A stretch of DNA of 64,000 bases. Origin: Tricholomella constricta (Eukaryota; Basidiomycota; Agaricomycetes; Agaricales; Lyophyllaceae). Where the stretch lies: NCBI GenBank assembly GCA_013368375.1, contig JAACJP010000008.1, forward strand, positions 558,001 to 622,000, given 5' to 3'. Both the position numbers and the translations under genes were made by a program. This document shows, in pieces, positions 1 through 15,600 of this stretch. Positions within the stretch are counted from its first letter, which is position 1. Every line of letters starts with the position of its first letter. The notes beneath the pieces are model-generated. The model did not search any database. It saw only the letters and a program-made list of their open reading frames with translations, and had not been told where the DNA came from.

Positions 1-737
1 GGTCGCGCTAGCTTTGTGGACTGCCGCCGAAGCAAGGCCTTTGAAGCGTTGATCAGTGCATTAGATGGACGGTGGTACTGATACATACCTTCTACGACCG
101 TGCCAGGTAATCCAAACTCGACTCCATAGCCAGCATGTATCATGGGATGGAGGAGGCCGTCCAGGAAGCGATTCAACATTTCAGGCTGCGCCTTATCTGA
201 GCCATCAAAATTGGCTTTCTGGTCGAATATGTACTCCTCCAAGACTGCCCATACTCCTTTGCTTTGGATAGCCTCAGTGAAGAACTTGAGGTAGGCATTA
301 TAAAATCTATGGGACATGAACATCATCCAGCATTAGAAGAAAATGGACCGACTTCTCATCACCAAGATGGTCTCTGAAGTGCTCAGCAGTTATCGCTTCA
401 GGCGATTCAAAGGCGGGCAGTTGATGTGCACTATCATGTTGATATGCGGCTTTAATGATGTCATGATCCGCTCCCATTGCCCATAGAGCAAGCAAATAAT
501 GTGCGAGATGACTGTCGGACGTCGAGGGGTTGGTAGGTCAAGGTTTTAATATTGAACTGCACCGTACTTGTGAAACCCTTTTGGACTGAAGAAGACATGG
601 AATTTCTCGTGATTCTCCTTCAAAGAGGCGCGCAGAACTTGTGTCGATTCATGGCTGATCCCAGGCCAGTAAGCAGGCGAGAGCCGAGAAGGCGAAGGTG
701 TAGGCACAGGAAACAGATCTTGAGGAGTGTTCGGCAT
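1..737 (-). CDS. Questin oxidase-like protein (DUF4243), 3' part cut by window edge
   Basis: The joined minus-strand exons read like the questin oxidase/AflY-type family (DUF4243), whose characterised fungal members carry out Baeyer-Villiger-type oxidation of anthraquinones; most basidiomycete members have no known substrate. The start is placed at the ATG at 737 (MPNTPQDLFPV); an in-frame upstream ATG at 863 gives an unlikely extension. Exon 1 ends near 560 at FSPKGFH. After an intron the chain continues with HLAHYLLALWAMGADHD and ends near DHLGDEK at about 355. A third exon from about 300 downward encodes YLKFFTEAIQ, EEYIFDQKANFDG and HPMIHAGYGVEFGLPG, matching the conserved histidine-rich core. 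A donor near 87 leads to a further short exon or the edge. Family assignment is from recognised motif order; function beyond the family is not inferable. Confidence 0.8.
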
Positions 738-1987
738 GTTGGGTTGCTTTCTGGACGGCCAACGATGGGGAGGCCATGCTTTATAGTGGAGTGTTACTTG
801 ATTTGTAGATCCTGATGATGGAGTGCGTTTGCTTGCAAGCGTAAGAGAAATGACTAACGGCATGACACGCTTACAGTTACAAAAGTGTCGAATTCGTCGA
901 GCTGAGGGATGTCACAGGCATATTTTTATCGGTGCAGATAAAGTGGATGACGAAGCTTTTCTGCCGAGCTCACAACACACTTACTCTAGTTCCCAGCGGG
1001 GTTACTGCGCGTTGGAGAGATAACAAAAACAGTATGAAATCAGTATTGTGTTGCGATTCGCGGTGACGGTGCATGAGACAGTTGACGCGTCGCACGATCA
1101 CATGATCAATCACATGAATTGTTAGCCCCACATCTCACAGCCTCCAAACAAAATTCCCAGAGATATAACAGTGTGAGCGCGCTCCGCCGCAGGGCCCGCT
1201 ACTTGTATGGAGCTGTACAGTGAGTTTGTTATGTGTTGTGAACACACACACTTTTATGGAGATGTAATGTCCGTCTGTTATGTGCTGTGAACACACTTTT
1301 AATTTTCATTTTTGTTCCGTTTTCACAGTCTGAGTCAGTTTTGCATTTGCTCTTGTTCCAAACCTACTATGATAACGTCGATTCCCGAAATTTGGGGTGC
1401 AATATTTCTCGAATGTTCAATTGCAGTTAAAACAATAGAATTTGACAAATGGGTATAGTCAGGGTAAAAATGAACAGAAGTTGAAAAGGAAGTGCCGTCT
1501 CGGATGACAGACACAAGACAAGGTGGAGAAGAGGGCAGGAGGGACATAACAGAAGAGGATGCACGTGAAAAAGCAGATGAAGGCGAAAGCACAACATCGA
1601 GAACAACACCATCGATGACAGCATGCGTTGCAGATAATGACATGGGCGGCGGCAGTACGTAGAAAACTATCGGGTGAATTCAGATAGGGAGGGGTGGGAA
1701 ACAATCACGTGAGGCACGTGCTAACCCTGTTTTTTTGTGCGAGGTTGGAATAAGGCGTCTGTCAGCCCAAGACCCACTACTAAAGTAGCGGGAACTTTCA
1801 TGAGACGCAAAAGGCATCAGGCCTTTTTTAAACCGTGGAAGTAGTAAAATTCCGGCTACATTAAGACATAAGTTCTCGTGTACATACTGCGGTGATCAGC
1901 ATATTCATCCTAACAGTAGATTGTACAAACCAAACAAGCGTTGCGTCAGATACATGAAAGCGATACAAACAGCTGTAAGAAAAAGAA
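738..1987. other. Intergenic stretch without a supported gene
   Basis: The roughly 1.25 kb between the questin-oxidase-like start and the HECT ligase stop holds only short, unrelated open frames on both strands. It contains the promoter of the minus-strand questin-oxidase-like gene and the 3' end of the HECT gene. A short near-duplicate at 1224-1302 is listed separately. Nothing else could be recognised. Confidence 0.5.
1224..1302. repeat. Tandem near-duplicate of ~30 bp
   Basis: Two adjacent copies share the pattern GTYTGTTATGTGYTGTGAACACAC followed by a T-rich end (about 1224-1256 and 1273-1302). Each copy also contains the small inverted element GTG-TGAACAC. No function is evident; it may be a local duplication in the upstream region of the questin-oxidase-like gene. 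Confidence 0.5.
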
Positions 1988-4851
<2,864 letters not shown>

Positions 4852-7529
4852 CCTTGAAGAGGTACGATTATGAACAGGATGGAGAGATGAGGGAGATTGC
4901 GGAGACTGACCTGCTCGAGCTTGCCATGATGAAGGAGGGCTATTACACAGCGGTCTCCAGAGGGTCGCGCAATGCGACGGTGGTGTGGAACTGCGGGACA
5001 ACAAAGTTGAAGTATAAAGACAGCCGGCGTTTACTGACTCTGAGCGGCGTTCTGCCCAGGTTCCTCGACGTCCACGTGCTCGCCCTGACACTTGCACAGC
5101 CCCCTCCGCAACGACTGCCAGTGACGACAGCACGACTTGTAATCTCTCGTGCACGCCAAGTTCTCGTATCGAAACCGACTGGAATTTTTCGGGCCGCCCC
5201 TCGACGTCTTGACGACGACCCGCCGTGTATCCGCGCTGCTCGAAATGCAATTTCTGCTGTCCTCTCTGCCAATGCTCAATAAGCATGTATTCGTCTTGTC
5301 GAACAGCTGCCAGACAATGCACAAGGTTCCTTCAACGGTAGCAACTATCACTTTTCTGCCAACCACCAACGGATTCTGTTCAATGAATTGACGCGTACCC
5401 TGCACGTTTCATCCGAGGCCGCAACTCCACATATCACACATCTAACCTTGCCATGTTTCTACCGTGGAGCAAGGCCTTGAAATCCGCTATGCCTCAGACA
5501 GTACCTCTGACCAACGACGAGATTTCTCTGCGTCGAAATCTTTTCCTCGGTTCTGCACAGAGCTTAAGCTTCTGACGATGTCATTCAGGTCTCAGCCAGC
5601 GCGCACAGCACTTGAAACAGTGGCCAGTGTAGGTGACAATTGCACTCTCTGACTAGGTGCATGCTGCGAATCCGAACGAAACTTGGTGGACTGTCCGGAG
5701 CATTTTCTTCCGACTTCCGTCACATTCAGCTCTGTCTCCTCTCCAATTGACGAAGCCAATGTTTCCAGTAGGCATGATGTGCTCCAACACCTGCTATCCA
5801 TCTCAATGTTCTTCTATTTGCAGCGGCTACATGTTGACGGCGATCGCATTTTGAGACCCTCCAAATCCTGAAGCGTTCGATCTTCTCGCGCAGGATCTCA
5901 GGACAGATCTTACCATCAGAAGCTCAGTGATCAGTGGCTTCTATCGACGTCCTCCACTTCGCCACCGCACTCCTCAGTATCTAGCTTGTACAGCGCATAT
6001 CCAAGGACCCTATGACACGTCTCGATGTGGCCAGTACCTTGACCCTGGGCCACATACGTCGCATCCTTCGCACTGACTGATGAACAAATCAAACTATTAG
6101 CTCGGAGATGCCGGAAAACATCCACGATCTGCCTCCACTCGACAGGTCTCTGATCAATACTCACAAAGGGTATGCCCGTGAACCGTGACAACCTCCATCT
6201 GTATGCTGACTCGAAAAGTCTTACGCTTGAGTAATGCCGGAGGAGATGACTGAGCAGCAGAGACAAATTAAATGGTATCATAGTTATGAGAAAGTTCTGG
6301 GGGCAAATAATGTATATGGCAATATCCCGCTGCATTTTCTGGTTTCTGCGTGCGGAGGTGACTCGAGGGTGATTGTGACATGAGTGCGTGGGAGGGAAAA
6401 GAACGCTCGAAAGGAGAGCGAAAAGGTGTACATGTCGGAAGAGCTCTTGGAAGAGGACGGGAAGGGCGTTCAGTTGGAGGAGGATGAATACTCATCGGTG
6501 TATATTCTGTCGCGTTGCGCTCAACGATCTCGCCGCAGTCTTATGCTTCTACGAATCCTTTTTCTTACTTGCCAGCGAGCCATCCTGTTTGACATCTCTG
6601 CGGGTTCTTCAGTAGTCAGACAAAGTCAACAGTGAATGAGCAACTTGAACGAAAGAGCCTGGGTGTTGCACTGGCAGCACCGGGTAGCCGTTTCCTCCAC
6701 TGAGGAGCAGAGAAAGCCAACACGTACTTCGACATGTCAGCCTGGGCTTGATAGCCGCAGTCCCGTATGTGTGTGATGCCCCTGTGCTCCAATTTCCTGG
6801 CAGTGGTCCGAGTCACACGAACTGGCACTGGCATAGCAGTGACTGGTACACATTGAGACCCCAGATCCACAGCCCGACTTCAACCTCCCTTAATTTACTA
6901 CTACTACCTGGCTCCGCCCTGCCCCTTAGCTCTGCAGTACAGCTTGAACGGCAGCATAAACTGAAATCATCCGAATTTCCTGCGCCGCCCTGCGGACGAT
7001 AAGACCAGCAATACTCACGGCCAATGCGATGATTCGAACTCTGTCAGTTGCTATAGCACATCAATCCTCGCAAAAAAAATCGTGTACAAGGACGCACTAT
7101 TATTACCTTTTCCCGAGGCCACAATCAAAGATTTCAATAACCAAATCGGTATGCACTCCGAGTAGCATTCGAGAATCTGTAACATGTTGTTTGAATGTTT
7201 GCTCATCAAGTTGCAGAAAGGCCCATATGTCTCCCCAGATCGGAAATTTCTGGGTCTGAGCGTTTAGCTTTGCCCAGTGGAAGGACCTGCGACTTGTTAC
7301 ACGACACTGCTGGTCTTGCTATGCTGGTGTTTATTCATAAGCCTATGGCCAGTGACCCGGAGAATCGAACAATGGAAAGGGTTGGCCCGCTCGCGTGCTC
7401 TGGCCAGATTGACTCGGCAATATATAACCTCTTGTACCCCGCTTTGGCTCTTGAAAGTCAACCATCGCCTCGACCACTCAGTCTCGATCTGCTGCTCCTT
7501 GCTCTACATCCTGCCAGTATACTCTTAGA
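4852..7529. other. 2.7-kb region without a recognisable gene
   Basis: This holds the 5' region of the HECT ligase (left) and of the RasGEF (right). Several 60-130-codon frames exist on both strands, for example on plus from about 5453 (MFLPWSKALKSAM) and on minus at 5931-6335, but none joins into a chain that matches a family I know. A lineage-specific, intron-rich gene or a degraded gene between 5450 and 6500 cannot be excluded. Confidence 0.4.
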
Positions 7530-10332
7530 ATGTCATCCCCAAGCCTCGCGGCTGTCAGCGGTCGAAACCAATCTGTCGTAAAGGCTGACGACGTCCCGCG
7601 TGCATCCTCTCAGCCCATATCGTTAAACTCCTCGTCCGCGCGTCCGCCAACGCATGTCAAGCAAATAGAGGATAATAAGACGGAGAAAACAGAGAGTATT
7701 CACAGTGACGACGCATCTCCTGCGTCGTCTGGTGTGTTTGTGCCGGTCATTCCAAAGTTCTCACTCGAAAAATCATTTCCTTCGATTCTTGTCACAGTAG
7801 AACGCATGCGACCCCTCGAGGGACCGATATCTATCAACAGTCTTCACTCGCTGGTCCAAGTTTTCTCGACGTGCCTGCGAACAATCGTCCATTCCATGGA
7901 TGATCTGCCTCACAATGTCCGCCTTAAACCTGAATACGAGGTGGCTCAGTTTGCGGTCATCTTTTCTGGAAACCTACTCCACGCAGAAGCCGCGCGCCAG
8001 TCTCCGAATACATCGCACTCAAGCATCTTGACAGCCCTCGAGCTGGTAGACATGACAGTCGCCAGCTTGCGCTCCTTCCTAAAGGTAGCCGAACGCGTCC
8101 TTGCTGCGAATAAACCACTTCCAAAGCTGCCTACCAGCCCTACCGACAAACCTCTCCGACTCGCGACCATCGAAGAACAGCCTGAACCGCTGGTCAATAT
8201 TGTCGAGGAAGTGTTGAAGGGCGAAGAATGCGAGGATACTTCTCCCTCATCACAAGAAGGGGGCGCTATTGTCGAACCCCCGACGACCAAAAAGACGAAG
8301 ATTCGCAGTGGAAGCATGATTAGAAGTATTGTTAGGCGTCGCCGGGCAAGCGCGTCCAAGTCTTCCCTCTTCACCCACCGCTCAAAATCATCGACTACGC
8401 TGGTAAACGCCGCCGAAACTGCATCATTGTCCTCCTCGGTCAAGGAATCGTTCTCAGCAGAAGTAAAAGATCGGGCTGATGAAGTGCCTTATCTCCCGCG
8501 GCAGTCCGCGATATACTACCTTGCCGACCCCTACTGCCCCGAGATCGACGTCGACATGCCTTTGCCCACCGGGGACGCCGTCGCAGTGCGTCTCGACCAC
8601 AATGGCGTAATGAAAGCCGCTTCGCTCACCGCCCTCGTGCGCATCCTCACGTCGAAGGAAAGTGTGATCGACCAGGAATTCACTCCCACCTTCTTCATCT
8701 GCTTCCGTTTCTTCACGACGCCGGCCCTGTTCCTTGATGCACTCGTGAAGCGTTATAGTGAACAGCCGCCTGAGGGCCTGAACCCCGCGCAGCTCCGCAT
8801 CTGGACGCGCAACCACATGGCGGTGCATCTCCGCGTCGGAAAGACGATTTTGCTGTGGCTTGATGTTTATTGGAAGCCGGACGACGACGCCGAAGTCTTG
8901 GAAGATCTCCAGGCGTTTACCCTTAACCGCCTCGCACGCGAACTGCCTGAAGGAATGGTGGACTGTATCTTACAGGGGCTCGATCTCGTCTGGGGGGATA
9001 ACCCATTGTGCCGGAGGTCCAGGAAGGCGTACGACTTGGAGTTCGTCTATCATTACAATGGAGTCCCGGCACTGCCCCCGAATCTGTTTCCTATCTGGTT
9101 CGACGCTAGCCTGGAAACCTCTGCCCAGCTATTATCCTTCAACTGTCCAACAGGCAGAGAGGAGTTTGCCCGTCAGATCACCATCCGGGTTTCCGAAATG
9201 TTTCGCCAGATGGACCCCGAGGATGCGGTCAAATACTGGCATCTCAAGGAACAAAAGGCCCGCCAACAAGAAGTAGAGGAGTGGGAAGTCGGCACAGTCC
9301 TGAGAAGAATCATCGAGTTCGAACGCGCACTCTTCTCCTGGGTGACGTTTTCGGTGCTCGACGAGCACACCACGACGAAACGTCGTGATATGTTGGAATT
9401 CTGGCTCGATGTTTCTGCCGTGCGTCTTTCGTTACCGTGTTTCCTCGGATAAATGTACTCACAAAAATCAACAGCGATGCATGCAGCTCCGAAACTTCAG
9501 TGGCGCACACTGCATACTCGGTGGACTTTCTAGTGGGGCCATCACGCGGCTGAAGCACACTGTTTTGGTGAGTCCCGTATGTTTTTTGATCCTTATCGGC
9601 CTTACTGATGTGGTTCTAGATCGTGGATGCCTCAAGTAAACAACAGTTCCGAGCTCTCCAAACCTTCTTTGGGGGTCTGGATAACTACGCCCATTATCGA
9701 GATGTTCTATCGTCCATCGAGCCTACGGTGCCCATGCTTGGTCAGTGTCAATTTCATCGTCCTATACGAAAATCCTCTTATATCTTATCATAGCCCCGCT
9801 TATCAGAGACGTTGTATCGGCTCTCGGCGTGGTTCCAACCACCATTGGATCGACAGACGATAGCACGGACAAGAACCTGATCAATCTTTCTTCATATCGC
9901 ATCATCACCAAAACTGTTCGAGGTGATTTATCCTCAATTTCCACAGGCTTCGTTACTAATATATAGCTAGCGATGGAGAGTTGTCTGATCCCCTACAAAC
10001 TCCCCCAAAGCGATGCATTTCAGGAATGGATCGAAAAAGTTCTCGCAGCGTTCCCGTCACACCTCGAGGATGAGCTAAATAACACGTTTTATAGTCAGAG
10101 GTGTGTCTACGCTTTATCCTGTCATAGTCTGGGGGCTAATCTTCATTTGCGATGCCTCAGCAATAAACTTGAAATCAAAGACGAGGCCTTGAACTCAGTG
10201 GAGCCCTGGAAGTACACCGTCAAGGGTACGCTCAATGGAAAGTACACCTTACTTGACCTCCCTCCGCCATCTGCGTTTCTTTCGCCTCCGAAGAAAAAAA
10301 ACCGTCTCGCCGCAATTTTTCGAAGGATCTGA
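7530..10332 (+). CDS. Ras guanine nucleotide exchange factor (REM + CDC25 domains)
   Basis: Catalyses GDP/GTP exchange on Ras-type GTPases at membranes. The start is the ATG at 7530 (MSSPSLAAVSG). The first ~340 residues are mostly disordered and Ser/Thr-rich, with a basic patch near residue 270 (SIVRRRRASASK). The REM/RasGEF_N domain follows at about residues 365-490 (GVMKAASLTALVRILTS, TFFICFRFFTTP, LPEGMVDCIL). The catalytic CDC25 domain starts at about 525 (LETSAQLLSF) and includes FERALFSWV, then runs across at least five introns: RCMQLRNFSGAHCILGGLSS (9475-9567), FRALQTFFGG (from 9620), APLIRDVVSA and LINLSSYRIITKTVR, followed by an exon at about 9967-10100. The C terminus after 10160 is basic (KKKNRLAAIFRRI). 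No SH3 domain is seen, unlike Cdc25/Sdc25. It might correspond to fission-yeast Efc25 or Ste6; I cannot tell which. Confidence 0.88.
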
Positions 10333-10852
10333 TGCGAGTCCGCGATCTCTTGAGATCCGCGACCATTTATCATTGTATCCCTAGGCCAATGACTCATCAC
10401 TATGTGCATCATTGCGCCACATACTGTATATCTGCTGTACTACGCCACCATTCCTTTACACTTTCTTACTTCAGTCCCTCACGTGCTCTGGAAGTCTCTT
10501 TCCGGAATCATCTGTTGCCACATTCCTTTTTACCTCATCTTATCTGCAACACTATCCCATGGACCGTACATTCCTTTACGCATCCTTGCCTTTGTCCCTG
10601 TTACGACCAACCTGTTCATTACTTTTCAGGGTCCTTGTTTCAGTTTCTCTCGTCAAATAGTCCAGGTGCTGGCTGTAAAAAAAATATCATGTATGAAATC
10701 ATTTGCTTGACGATGTGCAGCGAATCGGCGCGTTGCAGAAAAAGATGCCGACGTTCATGGATGGCATGATGCATAAGTATTTAGTGCATAGGCTCCTGAA
10801 ACACGCCAGTACGACCTCCCACACTCCCACCAGCGAGCATAATATACATACT

Positions 10853-11701
10853 TTATGCCCGGGCAGCCTCGATCCGTCTCCTCGCGACCTGTCGCCTGTT
10901 CAGGCCGACCAAAGACACAGCAGCGACCTTGTCGGTGCTCTTCTCCACCTCGACGTCGTTGACGGCCAGAATAATCTCAACATGCGTCGGGTGGCCCTGG
11001 TAGGGGTTGATGCGACCATGGGCACGGTATGTGCGGCGGCGAGTTTTCTGTGTGAGCATTCAAAGTGTTGGGGTCAGAACTCAAGGAACGCGTGGAAAGG
11101 ACGTACGGGAGCTTGCTGGACAACGATGTTTTTGATGAAAAGATCTTCAACGTCAATGTTTTTGGCGTCGGCGTTCGATTCGGCATTCTTCAGGAGGCGC
11201 ACAATGAACCTGACGGACTTCTCGGGCCAGCGACCTGAATTGTTGCTGTAATCAGGATATTGAAGGTGGATCTTCCTTGCATGCTGACGCACCTTGCGTG
11301 GCCTTGAACTCTTTTGCCTGACTAGCCCGTCCAACACCACCGGCGAAACGACGGAAGGGGATGACGCGTTTGTGATCCTTCACGTCGCTGAGGTATGAGT
11401 AGGCCTTGGTGAGTTTGAGGCCTGGTGAATGTTAAGTTCCTCAAACATCTCGGCTTTAAATTGCAATCGGCTTGACCTGTAAGAGCGGCGGCAACCTCAC
11501 GCATGTTCTTGAAGTGGGTGCGGAGGTACTCCCCCCGGGCGCGGGAAGCTGATAGTTCAAGTCAGGTTCATGCAGAACAAGTTCATGACACCTTGGACTG
11601 ACTTTTTTCGGGGTTGGTAGCGAGGGCGGCGGAGGCGTAGCGAACTGAGGGCGGTCAGCATGTTGCTTTGGACGGACGGACGACGGGCAACACTTACCCA
11701 T
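10853..11701 (-). CDS. rpl17: 60S ribosomal protein uL22 (L17)
   Basis: A structural protein of the large ribosomal subunit lining the peptide exit tunnel. The first exon is only ATGG at 11701-11698, spliced at GTAAGT to [14 protein letters not shown], a typical intron-after-start layout of fungal ribosomal genes. Later exons give [36 protein letters not shown], then [20 protein letters not shown] (about 11240-11140) and the long tunnel-hairpin segment ending [19 protein letters not shown]. The terminal exon ends RRRIEAARA with the stop at 10853. At least five introns lie in a short gene. All conserved blocks are present. It converges tail-to-tail with the RasGEF, with about 520 bp between stops. 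Confidence 0.96.
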
Positions 11702-12617
11702 CTTGAAGTCTTGAAGTTGTCGAGCCCGATATCGAAAGTATCTCCTGGGTACGAGCCAGCGTGGCTGAAACCTTAATCTTGCAGTTTATCGGCTTTCCCC
11801 GAACTTCATCTACGTTAGTTACCGTGTGACATTTTCGTCACAATGTTGATATCCTTCCAGCGCGATGTCGATCTTGGGTGCCTAGCTCTCGCGATGGATA
11901 CACCATGACTGGAGCTCACTGCAACTGCTGCTTGTGGTACCTGCTTAAAACTCGGCCTGTGAACTTTGCGCCGGACGTGATCTGTTCAAATACACAATTT
12001 ACTGGGAAGCCAGGAACACAGTTGACCTAATTACCAGTGGAAACGAACGACATTTCTCTGTCGATCTCTCATAAGGAAATCTTGTCCAGCTCATGCACTT
12101 ATACACATCTGCACACGCTGCCCCTACGACTATCGCCAAGCTTCAGGTTTCGTTCATGTATCTTCGAACATTTATACAAGTTTGAAATCTGTAATGACAT
12201 TATCTTCAATCTGCGTACTCCACCTCTCGGACTAAGAGTAATGTTGAAAAACTTGAAGAGATATTGACAGTAACTTGCAATTGCAGTATACGTCATTCGG
12301 CCTGATGTACTTCGAAGAGAATAAATGAAAATGAAAATTGATATCCCGTCTACGTTACATCAGCAACTCAGGTAAGTATACCTCGTCGGCTCAGGAGGGA
12401 GCAATTGAGTAAGTAAGGAGAGAAAGTAACAGTATGTAAGTGGACACTAAAGGTGAAAGTAACAGGCTCAGTTTACATTACGCTTAAATCCAGAGTGAAG
12501 GTCAAGTGCCGTGGGAACGTCGCGTCGAAGACGGGTGAGGTCACAGCAACTTGACGTGGTGTGATATCGCGTCGTTACTCTTTCTATTTCTTGGGATTTA
12601 TCGACGTTCCCTGGAGG
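11702..12617. promoter_or_regulatory. Divergent upstream region of uL22 and Rictor
   Basis: About 0.9 kb between the uL22 start and the proposed Rictor start. It must contain both promoters and 5' UTRs. No convincing TATA element or gene is visible; short frames on both strands do not match any family. A short extra 5' exon of the Rictor gene could lie here. Confidence 0.45.
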
Positions 12618-15600
12618 ATGCCGTCTCATTTGAACGTTCCGGCGGGAAATTTCTCCTTTGGAACTGCTACGTCTTATACTCTGGTCAATGGCGCTTTTCC
12701 AAGCGAGGGTCCTGCTGGCACCTTCAACTTCGCCGAGTTGGAAGGAAAGGATCCGACCGAACAGGTGCGATGCAGTAGCCTGCAAGGAATACTGGTTGAA
12801 TTCATGTCTCATACCAACCCTCGCAATTTCAGCTGGAGATCTTGAACAACCAGTTTGTTCTGGAACAGAGAATCAAGGAGGGCGCCGAGAACTTCCTGAA
12901 CATGGACTTGACTGTAGTATATTCTTGACTATTCTGCGGATCGTAGCTTACTGTGGGCCATCATTTAAGGAAACCCTCCGGCTACAGGTGGAGTCCGAGT
13001 TAGAAATGGCGAAGAACAAGACCGAGGCAATTACGAAACGGATTGAAGCCAGTGAGTGCTGCACACTAGTCACCAATCTCGGCATAACTAATCTCAGCAT
13101 AATCAACACCAATGTTCCAGTTTCGAAAAGCAAGCTAAAACAAACGAATGGCGCCATCCCACCGAAGCGCAAGGTGTTTCAGCAGGATACGAGAGGCGGG
13201 AAGGAGAGCATGGACAAAGGTGTGTTAAATCATTGTATCGGTCGAGAACGTGCTCTGAATGGGTCTTAGGAGGGGAAGATTTTCGCACTGCGTTACACAA
13301 CGCATCCAACCACCTATCAACGTTGATATCCTTCAGTTCATCTCTTGGCGCAGGGCCAGCCTCATCTTCCACAACCTCGTCCAACTCCGCGGAAGCAGAT
13401 CGGCAAGTGATCGAAGCAATGTCGAAACTCATCAACATCCTGCAACGAAATCTTCGAGTTCGATATGAGCTAAAGATCAGCGAAGTCCTGCATGCGTAAG
13501 AGATTGACGGCCTTCCTGAGTAGAAGGATTGTGTTCACTCAATTTGTTTTCAGCGTCCTCCCATTCCTTGGCGATAAATTCTCGAAACAAACACGTGCGG
13601 CAGCCTACAGACTTCTGCGACATACTTTGGTGGATGCGGAGTCTGTGAAGATAATTGACGAGAGTCAATCATTGGACTGGTACATCATCAAGTGTGTCTA
13701 CCAATCTAGAAGGATCTGGACCACACTGAAACATCCTCTGCATCACCAAGGTCATTAAACAGGGATAACAAACACAGCGTCGAGAAGGAGCAAGTCGTTA
13801 AGCTGATCAGAACCATGGTCGAGATTGGCACGGCTCGTCGTGATTCTCCATCGTCAGGTGGGCCTGGAGTCGTGCCTCTTTCCGAGCCGATCATGCGCGC
13901 CCTCATCTCTGTCGCTGAACAACCCGAGGATCCGTTCAGGCTGATATGCGTTGAGACGTTAGCGGAAATTCGTGCGTATTACATTTGCTGATTTGAGTTT
14001 GATCCATGAGTCTAAACAACCTCTCTTTCCCCAAGTGTTGATTGACATCGACTTGGTTTCAAGGACCGGGGGCATTGGTTTGCTTCTCAATATCCTGGGA
14101 GATGGACCTGTAGAGCTCTCGCCCATCCTAGCTGCGACGTTTCTTCACATTGTAGACTCTCCCCGAACTCGCGCTTATCTACGAGTTGGCGTAGACTTGG
14201 AGGTATTTGACCCTTGTTATATGACTATCTTCTGCATTTACCCACTGGTTCGGATAGCTCGCCCTCTCTGCCGTAACGGATTCGTACGGGAAAGGAGTTG
14301 AGCACGCCGATCGGATGAAAAGCTGTACAAAGGTTATACAATCCATGTTACGAACATGGAGCGGTATGTTCCACTTGAGCACCACAACACCGTATTCTAA
14401 GGATGTCACAACAGGATTGATGTACTTCTGTATGGATGACATGCGGGCCATCCGTTCCCTAGTTGATACCCTTCGAATACCATCCCTCGATACACGGGTA
14501 CGCGGTCATGCCAATATGCGTTTCAACAATTCACGAACGAGCGATACAGGAGATAATCTTGGACATGTTCTTTGATCTTCTAAATATTAAATCGCCAGAA
14601 TGGTATCAAACTTTCATCGATGGCCGGAGATTAACAAGTGCGTGCATCGTGCCTCCGGCTGCCTTCGCTTCCGACTCATAAATCCCACTTAGTGTATCAG
14701 AAGTTTGGAGATGCAGTGGAAGCCCGACACGAAATCGATGCGAACGAGAGAGCTTATCAGACGTTCAAGTTGACGGATCAATACCTCGCATTGCTGGTTT
14801 TGGTCTTGACACATGCAGGACTCTGCGATGTAGGACCTTCTTCGCAAAGTAACTATCCTGCAATATTTGATGTACATTTATTAGGCGCTTTCTTGTATGC
14901 TGGAAGAGTCGATAACGGGATCCAACCTCACTCGTAAAGCCACATTATTATTGGCCGAGGTTCTTCAGATGGCAAACCGAGTTTTACCCTTATCTGTGGC
15001 GGCCAAAATCCAGGTATTAAACGTACGCTAAGTATGATTTATCGCTTGCTGATTCATGCTTTTTAGGCAATTCCGGAGGTTTTCGATATGGCGACGCATT
15101 ACAGTGACGGAGAGCATCGAATAGTCGGCACGTCCGCCATGTCGGCCATTGACAGTTTCAATCGAAACCGCACACGTTTGCAACCTAGCACCCTGAAGAC
15201 CAATCGACCGAGGTTCATATTCTGGCTTTGTTTGTACAACCGTAAGGTCGCTGATGTGTGACTAGAGCGAACTCTGTCGAAGACGCGGTGCGCCGTGGAC
15301 AGAGGCAAGTTGAACAGGTCAAATTGAAGATGAGCATGCAGATGGACGACAAGACTTTCCAATCTTCATTACTCGAGACTCAAGTAATTAATCTTGTTCC
15401 GCTCCTTGACCCATATTCAACGTCCCATACAGGTAATGCTCACCAAAGATTACACAAAATGGCACTTTGAGACCCTCCAAGAGCTCATCGAGGGCCCCTT
15501 GCTCAACCCAAAGCGCATGGAGGAAGCCATCAAGGTTTCACGATTTGTGCGACGCCTCATGTCGTTTTTCCATCCCTTCAGCCACCGGTTCTCCGACCTG

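Noticed and set aside
7340..7400. A T-arm-like word (GAGAATCGAAC) suggesting a minus-strand tRNA
   Set aside because: Flanking stems do not pair and no anticodon arm lies at the right distance.
10332..10852. Plus-strand frames of up to 145 codons after the RasGEF stop
   Set aside because: They are hydrophobic, overlapping in three frames and without similarity; the region is best read as the converging 3' UTRs of RasGEF and uL22.
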